From Albula goreensis (lineage: Eukaryota > Chordata > Actinopteri > Albuliformes > Albulidae), in the NCBI GenBank assembly GCA_022829145.1, contig CM040758.1, forward strand, positions 26,617,575-26,681,574: a stretch of 64,000 bases of DNA, written 5' to 3'. Positions within the stretch are counted from its first letter, which is position 1; the number at the start of each line of letters is the position of its first letter. The position numbers were made by a program, and so were the translations under genes. Positions 48,690-59,165 of the stretch are shown piece after piece. The notes below the pieces were generated by a model. That model ran no database searches and was not told the DNA's origin. It was given only the letters and a program-made list of their open reading frames with translations.

Positions 48690-48866
48690 GTAGGGGAGCC
48701 TGTAGTCTAGTGACTGGGACACCAGAGGTTGGTAGTTCAAACCCCAGTTGAACACAGCATGAACACCATTGTGTTGGGCCCTTGAGCTGGGGGGTTGGCC
48801 CTTGGTTAGCCTAATCAACTGTAAGTCACTTTGGATAAAAGTGTCAGCTAAATAACTATAATGTAA
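48690..48866 (+). mobile_element. tRNA-derived SINE
   Basis: An A-box-like GTAGTCTAGTGACTGGGAC and B-box-like GGTAGTTCAAACCCC are followed by the tail CACTTTGGATAAAAGTGTCA (next bases GCTAAAT). It lies directly after the SLAM-like stop codon, so it may be part of the 3'UTR. A second copy is at 51640-51790. Confidence 0.75.
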
Positions 48867-51163
48867 GATTCACAGAATGTTTTTTTATTGACAAGCCAAT
48901 AGTGGTATGTAAACAGTGGTACATAAAATTGTGTGAAACATATTGAAAATTTAATGAAAAGAATATGTAAAAAAAATATTAAAAAAAAACCCATATCAAG
49001 ATTAAAAAGTAAATACTATAAAGTAACATCAGACAAATCACGTTGTTTTTCAATTAACAGTATGGAAGAAATGTATGGGTGAAACATATGTGTCAAGGTT
49101 TTACTTTGGTCTGGTGTTTTCCTTCTAACATAACAGGGTGCTGTCAGATGCCAGATTTTTTTTTTTACGGGTCTCTGATTTACTGCTTTGTATATAGCGG
49201 TTTGTATATTGTCCTACTGTTGTGCTTTCTTCCCTTTATTTTACCCCTCTATGACCTCCCATGACCTTCTATGACCTCCTGGTTCTGAGAAGAGAACTGT
49301 ATGTTTCACTCAATGGCCAAGTATTAAAGCTTAATAACAAGGGCCTTAATGGTTGACAAACATTTACAATGTAATTTTAATAAAATTTAACATTAAAAAA
49401 ATCAAGAGGCTAACTTTATGCTCAAATTATTTATTTTTGTGGTCGAAATAAAAATCTCTTTACAGGTGAGTGAGAATTGGTGACAGGGGTTCTTAAAAAC
49501 AAAACATTTTATCCCAAAAGATGGTTGTGTAATGGCAGTTGAAAAAAGAATAAGAAAGAAATTCTTATTCCAGTGTGCAAAACTTGCAGCTTTTATCAAT
49601 ATTAATGACTTCAAGTACATGAATATTGACCAAGTTTATATTATGGAAACGTTTTATGTGACCTTCTTTCATTGGGCGGGAAAGAAAACTACTGGAGCAT
49701 CATATTGTTTCAAATAGAGAAATAAGTTTTCCTCTTTGTCATATCTCAGATACCCCAAAACACACCTTTTTCTACAACACAAGTTTCTACTTGTTTCATT
49801 AGCACTGGCTCTTGTCAATTTCTTGAATAACTCCCTCCAGTCCTTGACACATCTGTTGTAGTAAAGCAGCACATTGGCCACTGTTTCTGAGTCTCTGCAT
49901 TCCCTATATAGGTCATCATGGTGCTCCCCCACCACCTAAAGCTCTGCCCCCAGGGCACAATGTCCAAACCAAACACAAGAGAGTATTACTCATCCCTCCT
50001 GCAGCACCCAACTGCTAAAAAAAAAAAAAAAACATCTATGATTTTTTGAAAGGAAAAATGACCCACTGAGTGATAAACTGCAAATCTCCAATATTTACTT
50101 TATAAATACAGGAATTTTAATATTCCAGTTATTACTTTATGTATTTTTGCTTATGTCAGTCATATTTTACTTTATTCCAAGAATTGCCTCTGTGTTGTTG
50201 AATTTGTTTCCTAAACAAATTCTGGACTGTCATTAAAGTCAGTTTATTTGTGTTCTTGACTACTCTGCTCAAGCTTCAATGAAAAGGGAATTGGAGCATT
50301 AGTTTTCAGCCTTCGGCCCTCCCCTCTCCAGTCACATTTCCGGTTTCCCAAAAGTTTGCTCTTGAGGCTCGATAGCCAATTTTTAGAATGCCTTTTATGA
50401 ATCGTTCACGACAATTTAAGAGGGTAGACACATTTCCACAGTCAATTGAAACTACACCGAGCATTTATCGGGATTTTGGTCTGAAAAAAATCAAGTTATC
50501 TACACCCAAGAGTTGGCAAAAACGGGTTGAACAGAGAATTCCGCGTGGATGTGTGACTCCGTAATGGCTATGAAATGGCGTTTGACGATTTTGCTCGGGA
50601 CCTCTCTCGGCGAACGAGTCGAAACTTTCTTCGTATGTTACACGAGAATATGGGCCAACTACCAAACCTGTATCCGACCACAAATAATACGTTTCGTCTG
50701 CGCTGACCGTCAACATGGATATGCTTGTCAGCTGAACATACGGAGACAAGAAAGTAGAGTTTAAGATAGCCTCCACATTATGCATTAGTTTGTCTGTTAG
50801 AAATGTCAGAGAAGCGAAAGGCTACAACATATCTGAACAGCTGAGGAAATCATCGACATTTTAAGAGAGGAAAGGCGGTGGAAAGCTAATGGATTTGCCT
50901 TTTTAGATAAAAGATGGTCCAGTAATCTATTGGAACAGAGGAGGGAGGAGGCATAAATCAGCTTTCGGGACACAGAGGAGAGGAGGATACAACTTCTGAG
51001 TATTAAATTGCACTCCCATACTTTTGGACGGTGGGAATGCTTCATTGGCAATCGAAGATCTGCGTCATCGGGGTGGAACGATAGTATATAACGGTGAGTA
51101 TATAAAACGGACACCTGCGCGCACAAATATAGTTTACCTGCTAGTTTGAAGTTTTCGAGCCGG
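48867..51163. other. Intergenic between the two SLAM-like receptor genes
   Basis: No intact gene. Simple A/T-rich sequence predominates to about 50,300. The minus-strand frame at about 49669-49935 (RDSETVANVLLYYNRCV) weakly resembles the C-terminal zinc-binding end of a LINE reverse transcriptase, but I would not call it. The last few hundred bases should include the promoter and 5'UTR of the next receptor gene. Confidence 0.4.
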
Positions 51164-54100
51164 ATGACGGGTGCGACGAGAAATTTCTTTCTGTGCTTCG
51201 TTCTTAGTAAGTCTGCTTAAGCTTAAGATATGAGGTACACTTGGTGAGCTGTGTTTCTTTGCTGTGGTTTCTCACAGAATAGCATTTAAAACAGTCATTT
51301 CTTATGAATGAATGTCTGGATGAGAAACATGGAGTTACGCCATTTCATCACGTGTTTATGTGTATCGCTATGTAATGTAACTCAGAAAACAGTTCCATAG
51401 TTTTTTTGCTAGGACTGTTACGATTGTTTGCAGTTTTCTGTGACAGGGAACTGATGGCCACGTTAACTTAGCAATTGCTCTGCTTATGGCTTGTAAGAAC
51501 TTACGCTGCCAAGCAGTTTTGTTTGGTCATGGACCGACTCAGCTGACATTAAGTTGGTGTCAGCTAGCTAGCCGGTGATATCGGATGGGAGAATAAATCG
51601 GGCTTTCCAAAACAATGATAATCTTGCAAAGTTTTTTGTAGGACAGCCTATAGTCTAGTGTCTAAGGTACATGACTGGGACCCCTGAGTTTGGCGATTCA
51701 AGCTCCCAGGGGAGATTGGCCCTTGGTTAGCCTCATCAACTGTAAGTCACTTTGGATAAAAGCGTCAGCTATTTGACTATAACGTAATGTTTTACTAAGG
51801 GTAAAAAGCTGCGAGGATGGAGAAGGCAACAATTGTATGAGGCATGAGCGCATCCCGAAAACAAGCTCGCAGCATTTCTACCATGTAGAAGCCAGGAAAC
51901 TTTCACGTCTCTCTCGGACTTGGGTCGGGTTGGACCTGTCGTGCGACTCGAGCCGCATAATCATGTTAAATTGTCTTTGGTTTATTATTTCAAGGTGCAG
52001 TTTGTTTTAGCGCAGTGGATACCAAGACCCTGACAGTAAGAGAGGGAGAAAATGTCACACTCCTTTTTGCTGCTGGATTGAACATCTCCAGTACTTTGCA
52101 CTGGAGATGTACAGAGACCATCATTGCTCGGTACCCTGCTGGAGTTAAGAACAACAAGGGAATGCAGCTGAACCTCCACCCAAATGGGTCGCTTACCATC
52201 ATCAACATCAGGACAAGGGATGCCGGGATGTACAGCGTACAGATCTCTGATAATGGAGACGGGCATCTGTTAGAGTATAACGTGACTGTCTTGCGTGAGT
52301 CCTTTATATTTATTCTTAAATAGAATGTCTCCACTGCTTTTTTATAAATCACTGAAATACTGCAGGTGTGTTTTCTCCTTTCTTTCAAAATCTTAGTCTC
52401 AAAACCTGCCAAATCTTTCTGAAAAATGAATATTTTTTACATGATCATATAAATGATAATGATGTAAATGTAGGTTACTGTAATTGTACCTCAAATTGCA
52501 TAGTAAAAGTGTGATTTGTATAACCTGCACATGTGGTTTGCATGTATGCAAGTCACATCAGAATGAGGTTTATGTTCTTCCCATATTCTCATTGAACTCT
52601 TGAATTGCATATATTTCCGGTGGACAAGAATACCTTTTTTTGATTTTCAGCAGCTTTCCTGTGAAATATCACTGTTGGTGAGGTTCAAACCTCAACCAGT
52701 GTTTCTCTTTCTGGATGCTGTTTTTAACTTATTTGGTGTACGCTGGTGTATGATGTCATGTTTTGACAAGTTCATGGCTGTGTTCCAATACTCAAATTCG
52801 CCTTCGCCTGAATGTTTATGTTACATCATGAGCAGAATGCGAGAAACTGACATTTGTATTTTAATACATGAAAAGGGCTGTAGGCCTGAAAGAAGCGTGA
52901 TTGGCTTTGGTATTCTCAGAGTTGTTTGAAATTATTACTTCATCAATAGCCGACATCGACTTTGGTGACGGGCGAATCGGATTAGCTGTTCCAATATTCG
53001 ATTCATCTCCTCCTTTCCTCCACTCGTTTCCTCCACATATTTCCGGCGTATTTCCGGGGTAGGAAAGGAGGGGAGGAAAGGAGGAGACGAGAAAAAGTAT
53101 TGGAATGCAGATCATGTGATCCTGGAAATTCCTCCATCAAAAGAGAAGCTCAAAGTTGGGTAATTGCATGTGGTGCTTGTATGATGCTTAACAAGAAGTA
53201 TTGTAATATAATTAGTTGTAATGTTTTGATCAGCGCTGAAAATGACTGTCCCCTGATGAGTGATGGAAAAATGTCCCTTGTTCATCAGCAGCATCAACTC
53301 TGCCCAATCGAACCACGCCAAACGCTCCAACTGCCAGCCCACCTGAGGACAAAGGTGAGCTTTGTGGAAGGAATACATGGTGCGACTGCAGTATAAATCC
53401 CCACACTGTAAACAAAATTGTGTTGTGTTCATAGAGGCATACAGAATAATGTTGTGATCAGTGTTTTCTCCCTTTGTCTCACAGCAGCCATGTCACAAGT
53501 CTTGAATTCATTGACAAACTAAACACTTAAAAACAGCTTACTTTTTTCAGTTTTGAATTCATATAGAAATATGTAGTCTAATTAGCAATGAAATGTTTGT
53601 GATTCCATATTCAATTGCTTTCTTGGAATTTCATAGGAATGTACACCAGATTAAGGAACACATCTAGTTAATGGATTAATTCAGCTGCTTGGAAAAATAA
53701 TTTCTTCTCAGTAATTTTTTTTTTTTTTTTTCTTGCATCCTCAGGATTTCAGTGGTGGTACGGTCTCCTGATAGCCATAGGTGTCATAATCATAGGTGGT
53801 GGGATCATCGTATATGTGTTTCGACACAGATGTGGGATCATCGCATGTTTGTTTCAACACAGACGTAAGTAGTTTTAGTGATTTTCTCATGTACTTCCGA
53901 AACCTCTTTTAGCAGTCATGACTACTCTTTCCCCCCAATGGTCCACAATATGAAAAGATAAAATCCTGAGTTCTGCATTCAAACTGTCTCCATTACACTG
54001 TGTTCCAAATTGTTATGCAAATGATATTTTTCTCCGATTTTCTAAATAGTCAATGCAAATGACAGTCAACATAATTTAAGTCATTAACCGTTAGAGTATA

Positions 54101-56326
54101 ATTTGAATTTTATTGAACAAACCTCCCAATGATAATATTTTTTTCAAAAATAAAAAACTTAAAATGTACTGTTCCAAATTATTACGCACAACAGAGTTTC
54201 AAAATATTTTATAGGTTATAAAAAACTGAAAATGATCATTTGTTGAATTTGCAGCATTAGGAGGTCATATTTACTGAAATCAAAAGCTATTTCAATCAAA
54301 AACATCTTAACAGGTCAAGTTACATTTTAACATAGGACCCCTTATTCGATAGCAGCTTCAAAATTCTTGCATCCATTGAACTTGTGAGTTTTTGGAGAGT
54401 TTCTGCTTGGATTTCTTTGCAGGATGTCAGAATAGCCTCCCAGAGCTGCTGTTTGGATGTGAACTGCCTCCCACCCTCATAGATCTTTTGCTTGAGGATG
54501 CTCCAAAGGTTCTCAATAGGGTTGAGGTCAGGGGAGGATGGGGGCCACATCATGAGTTTCTCTCCTTTTATGCCAATAGCAGCCAATGATGCAGAGGTAT
54601 TCCTTGCAGCATGAGATGGTGCATTGTTATGCATGAAGATGATTTTGCTATGGAAAGCACGGTTCTTCTTTTTGTACCATGGAAGAAAGTGGTCAGTCAG
54701 GAACTCCACGTAGTTTTCAGATGTCATTTTCACACCTTCAGGGACCCTAAAGGGGCCCACCAGCTCTCTCCCCATGATTCCGGCCCAAAACATGACTCCG
54801 CCACCTCCTTGCTGACGTTGCAGCCTTGTTGGGACATGGTGGCCATCCACCAACCATCCACTACTCCATCCATCTGGACCATCCAGGGTTGGACGGCACT
54901 CATCAGTGAACAAGACTGTTTGAAAATTAGTCTTCATATATTTCTGGGCCCACTGCAGCCGTTTCTGCTTGTGAGCATTGTTTAGGGGTGGCCGAATAGA
55001 AGGTTTATGCACAACTGCAAGCCTCTGGAGGATCCTACACCTTGATGTTCTTGGGACTCCAGAGGCACCAGCAGCTTCAAATACCTGTTTGCTGCTTTGT
55101 AAGGGACTTTTAAGCAGCTGTTCTCTTAATCCGACGTATTTGTTTGGCAGAAACCTTCCTCATTGTGCCTTTATCTGCACGAACCCGTGTGTGCTCTGAA
55201 TCAGCCACAAATGTCTTAATAGTGCGATGATCACGCTTTCATTTTTCGTGAAATATCTAAGGTTTTCATACCTTGTCCATGGCATTCAACTATTTCACAC
55301 TTTTCAGAAGCAGAGAGATCCTTTTTCTTTCCCATATTGCTTGAAAATGGTGGTCTGCTTAATAATGTGGAACATCCTTCTTCAGTAGTTTTTCCCTTAA
55401 CTGGGCTCACCTGGCAAACTAATTATCACAGGTGTCTGAAATTGATTTCAGTGATCCAAAGAGCCCTGAGACACAATACCATCCATGAGTTTAATTGAAA
55501 AACAAAATTTTTTACCTTTATGACACTTAAATACAATTTGCATAATAATTTGGAACGCAGTGTACACAGTGGATTTATGATGAAATCTCAGTCTCTGGTA
55601 CAGAAACTCAGATGTATGGAAGTTGAGAATGGCAGTCTTTTACAAAGATGGCAAAATGCACAAATTTAAAAAAAGTGGAATTCTTTGTTGGAAAAGTTAC
55701 TTGCATACTATTACATGAGTAGTTCTATGTATGGAGTACTACTTTTTTAACTCAATTTGCAGGATTAAACTTTTATTTAAATGGAAAAGTTATAAAATTT
55801 ATAAAAAAGTGTCTATGTAAAGTGACGTTTTTCATAAATTGGCAAAGAAATAGTTATGGTGATAGTCATAGTAATGAAAATCATCTTGAGTTTAATGTGA
55901 GGCAAGGGCCCCAAAATTCCATCCTGCACCCTAATGCCCTGCCCACATTCTCAACTTCCATATGCACACAGCATCACATGAAGGAGGGCGGACCGGACAT
56001 GAGTGGGAGGAGAGACCGGTAAGAGTGGCGTTCTTTCTGTATCTCTTTTTCAACTCTCCCTTTCCTCCAATTACAGAACTTGATGCTAAGCACTATGGAG
56101 ACAATGGAATAATGACTTAACATTGTTCAAACAGGGTTTGTGGGAGAAACTCTGCTGTCAGGTGACAAGTCAACAGGGGATCAATGCAACACGTTATTCA
56201 CCTGCTCAGGTAAGGACATTTGCTCACCATTCTTCTTAGTGGTCTTGTTTGGTGGCCTAATGGTCTTGGTTGTTCTAATTCTTTGTTTGGCTTACAGAGA
56301 ATCGAGATGTCGGACCTGGGGAATAA
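51164..56326 (+). CDS. Single-V-domain Ig receptor, SLAM/CD2-like, with stalk and TM
   Basis: Exons 51164-51206 (signal peptide MTGATRNFFLCFVL), 51995-52294 (Ig V-like), 53289-53354 (Pro/Thr-rich stalk), 53745-53864 (TM: WWYGLLIAIGVIIIGGGIIV) and then, as the best model, 56135-56209 and 56298-56326 (stop TAA). This gives 633 nt, 210 aa, with every intron in phase 1. The V domain has no canonical cysteine pair (LLFAAG and MYSVQI where C would be), as in CD2/SLAM domain 1. No C2 exon is found between 52.3 and 53.3 kb. An alternative last exon at 56077-56120 gives QLDAKHYGDNGIMT. The first four exons are well supported; the tail is uncertain. A Tc1/mariner element (53996-55562) occupies the following intron. 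It is a cell-surface protein with no tyrosine switch motif in either tail. Confidence 0.7.
51640..51790 (+). mobile_element. tRNA-derived SINE
   Basis: Same family as the copy at 48690: TATAGTCTAGTG, GGCGATTCAAGCTCC and the tail CACTTTGGATAAAAGCGTCA (next bases GCTA). It lies in intron 1 of the single-V receptor gene. Confidence 0.75.
53996..55562 (-). mobile_element. Tc1/mariner element with terminal inverted repeats
   Basis: The ends are CACTGTGTTCCAAATTGTTA(TGCAAAT) at 53996 and its near-perfect reverse complement ending at 55562. Each is flanked by TA, the expected target-site duplication. The total is about 1.57 kb, a normal full length. The transposase is on the minus strand. The element sits in an intron of the single-V receptor gene in antisense orientation. 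Confidence 0.9.
54320..55335 (-). pseudogene. Decayed Tc1/mariner transposase, DD37E-type spacing
   Basis: The catalytic half is open from 55012 to 54320 (about 230 aa) with LFTDEC (first Asp) and SSPDLNPIENLW (Glu), but the second catalytic position reads MHNNAPSH, with Asn (codon AAC at 54626-54628) where Asp is expected. Counting from that residue to the Glu gives 37 intervening residues. The N-terminal DNA-binding half begins near ATG 55335 and is broken by a frameshift or in-frame stop after about 34 codons and by a TAA further on. The copy is therefore inactive. Confidence 0.85.
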
Positions 56327-56357
56327 CCGAAGTGTATGCTGATTGGTTCGCTAGTAT

Positions 56358-56543
56358 TCTTTCATTGGTTCACTGTTTCTCAGTGTGCTCAAAAGAATTG
56401 GTTAACTGTTTCTCAGTGTGCTCAAAAGTGCCTTCATTGGTTCACTGTTTCTCAGTGTGCTCAAAAGTGCCTTCATTGGTTCACTGTTTGTCAGTGTATT
56501 CTTTCATTGGTTCACTGTTTCTCAGTGTGCTCAAAAGTGCCTT
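56358..56543. repeat. About 39-bp minisatellite, 4 to 5 copies
   Basis: The unit TTCATTGGTTCACTGTTTCT + CAGTGTGCTCAAAAGTGCC repeats with variants, just after the inferred stop codon of the single-V receptor, so it is likely 3'UTR. Confidence 0.9.
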
Positions 56544-56859
56544 TAAGGCTGCTATATCTTCATTACAAAAAGTCACAAAAAAGCATAGAAAAACTGAAGC
56601 TTTAAGTTTACAATGTTTTTTTTTTTTTACAAGGGAATCTCCAAAAACAGATTCAGTCCGTTTTTTTTTCCTTCCAACCCAAACTCAACCAAACTTTCAC
56701 CACAGCACCCGCTCTGCCGGCTTTGGGAGGAGAGGCTGAAAACGTGACTCCTCCGATTCACGTGACAACGCTCTCGCTTCCATTCACACTGCAGCCGCAC
56801 CATTAATCGCACACTGCCTATGATGTCGGAGGATGACGTAGTCAGCGTACACTGTTTGT

Positions 56860-57105
56860 GCCGCCACAGGTGCCCAGCATGACAAGAGTGGGCACTATAG
56901 TAATGAGACCAACAAACTTAGCCGGCTTACCCCCATCATCCCTGACGAGGCTGGGCCAATTTTTGCCTCACCAGCACAGACTTCCAGTTATAGCCAGTAA
57001 TGGTGAGACCAGGGCGAAACTGGGATTCGAACCCCCGATCTCAGGGCTCCCAGGCAAACATTTTACCCTGTATGTACAATACCACAGGCTTGAAATGGCT
57101 TTGGA
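56860..57105 (-). mobile_element. tRNA-derived SINE
   Basis: On the minus strand it has the B-box-like GGGGTTCGAATCCC, with about 150 bases of body behind it (GTGAGGCAAAAATTGGCCCA, then a stretch ending GCACCTGTGG). An open frame on the plus strand here mimics a receptor tail but is SINE sequence. Confidence 0.65.
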
Positions 57106-59165
57106 ATGATTGAGTACTATGTATATTTAAATGTCACCTTACATTGTATTTATTGTATTTAAATTAAGATTTATTGCTGTGGTAATTTAAGCATTCTCTT
57201 TTACATTATTTATTTGATTGCACTGTTAAGGAGATCAAATGAGAATAAATGAATTGAAATGAATTGAGTAAACTCTACCTGTCTATCTTACAAGCCTCTG
57301 CAGCCTGACAGCTATCAGCATATAGACTACATTCAGCCACTAGAGCGACACAGCTTAACTCACTGAGGTACAGTACCATACACTGCATTTCAGTGTGACC
57401 CCTATTGTGTCATTTCACCCTAAAAGCATGTTTTACAGCTCTGTTAGATTTTCAAAAAACTCCTGAACAAAAGTTCAAGATGAGAACAAAAAGACATGAC
57501 AAACTAATCGTTTCTGTATCTCATTTTATACATTTAAACAATTTGCAAAGCAGCTCAAGAACACTAACTGAATGAACCATTTCACATCTTTTGTAATTAT
57601 CACACTCTTACCCAGACATAGATCATTAAATGTCTTAAGATAAATGTGGAGTTTATAAGAGATCCTTGAATAAAAATAAAATGGGGCATATTTACTCACA
57701 CGCAACACAGAAAACACTTAAACTAATACGGTTAGTAATGTGAATACATTAGTTATTGCAATAGGCAGCATTATCCCTTAGCTTTTCAGTCAGACACCCA
57801 CCCCTTTCAAATAGGGGCACATTATTAAAAACAAAACACATGTCTGATGTTTTTATCTACAGTGACATAGTTGATTAAGGCTAACCCGGAGCCTGCCACC
57901 CTGGGAGTAAAGTGCACAACTGTCCAACAACTGCACTGACCTTACTGTGGATTCAACTACCAATCTACCAGAATCTACACATGAACCACTTGACCACAGT
58001 GGCAGGCTCTAACAGATCAAACCATTCACATTCTGTAGAATGAGGTACTTGTTGCATATCTTCAGTCTGCTGAAAGACCAGTGTGCTTACCATCAAGAAT
58101 CAGCTGGTCTCCACCAATCACAATCCATAGTCTATATGAAGGCAAACATGGCAGTAGAAAGGTTCAGAGTCCAGAACTCTGGATTACTTGTTACCATTAC
58201 CTGGCTTCTGGAACATACCGCTAATACTCCAGTACCTCCTGACACATAAGGGAAGAACTCAAATCTTGAACAGCATACATTAAATTGACTAATGTAGGAA
58301 CATCATGATTAGAATGCAAATAAAATGTTTCACATCAAATAACACATTTTAAGTGAAGATATTGCTGTAATTTGAATGAAATGGAAAAGATGTTCATGAG
58401 TGAAAATTAATACTGAAGGCCCAGACTTGATCATCCATGATATCAGTATACAACTATTAAGACTCTCCCTCCTACTGGCAACATGCACATAAACACCTGT
58501 GTAAGTATTTATATATAAAAAAAAAAAAAAAATGAGTGAAACAATTAATTATAAAAACACACAAGCAGGCATTTGTGGCTCACCTTCTCCTCCACTTACT
58601 CAACTCAAATGCTACTTTTATAGCTACAGCACAAACACCAGGTCTCAATTAACTATACAAATATATCCATTGACCATGACCATGGTTAATTAACAATCAA
58701 CTAATCAATTAACAATACTTCAATCAATCAAGGTCCACTCCTTCACAAACTGTTCTAATGTATGGCAATTGAGTTTTTAAAATGTGAAACACATGTTATC
58801 AGTATGTGTTTCACATTTCACATGTTAACTGGTATCTGAATCAGGATACATCATACCAAGACAAGTTTATATTTAAGAAACTCACTTAAGATCACTATTC
58901 TGCCCTTAAAACTTTTGCCACATTTCACAGGAAATAAACAGGGTACTAATTGCAAGGGGAAATTTTGTGCATGTCATTAAAGTGAACCTTGGGACCTGGT
59001 TGGGAAATGGAAAATAAAATCTAAGTTAGTGTGTAAAAGTTTATAATTTAAAGCTTTGGTCAGTGGGGGCCTCTGAGAGGTCATTTGACCTCATTCATGT
59101 TGAAAACTTTAAAAATCCCCATGGATTTTCTGCCACTTTGGAGCTGCGTTTGGTCCATACAGAAA
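57106..59165. other. Intergenic between the plus- and minus-strand receptor genes
   Basis: No gene. It contains AT-rich sequence, a SINE-like fragment at about 57890-58015 and a poly-A run at about 58518. The final few hundred bases are the inferred 3'UTR of the minus-strand receptor. Confidence 0.45.
57885..58018 (-). mobile_element. Probable tRNA-derived SINE fragment
   Basis: The minus strand reads GTGGTCAAGTGGTTCA then GGTAGTTGAATCC, a tRNA-like A/B-box layout. AGCCTGCCAC and its complement bracket the region as a short inverted repeat. Confidence 0.45.

Noticed and set aside
49669..49935. Minus-strand frame resembling a LINE reverse transcriptase C-terminus
   Set aside because: The similarity is confined to a short DSETV...C stretch and no flanking LINE motifs are seen; too weak to annotate.
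56336..56605. Cysteine-rich repeated protein (CFSVCSK units)
   Set aside because: It is a translation of the 39-bp minisatellite; the period is a multiple of three, so frames stay open.
56869..56997. Open plus-strand frame after a CCACAG acceptor (AQHDKSGHYSNETNK...), looking like a receptor cytoplasmic tail
   Set aside because: The minus strand here is the body of a tRNA-derived SINE with a B box at about 57003-57016, so the frame is a coincidence.
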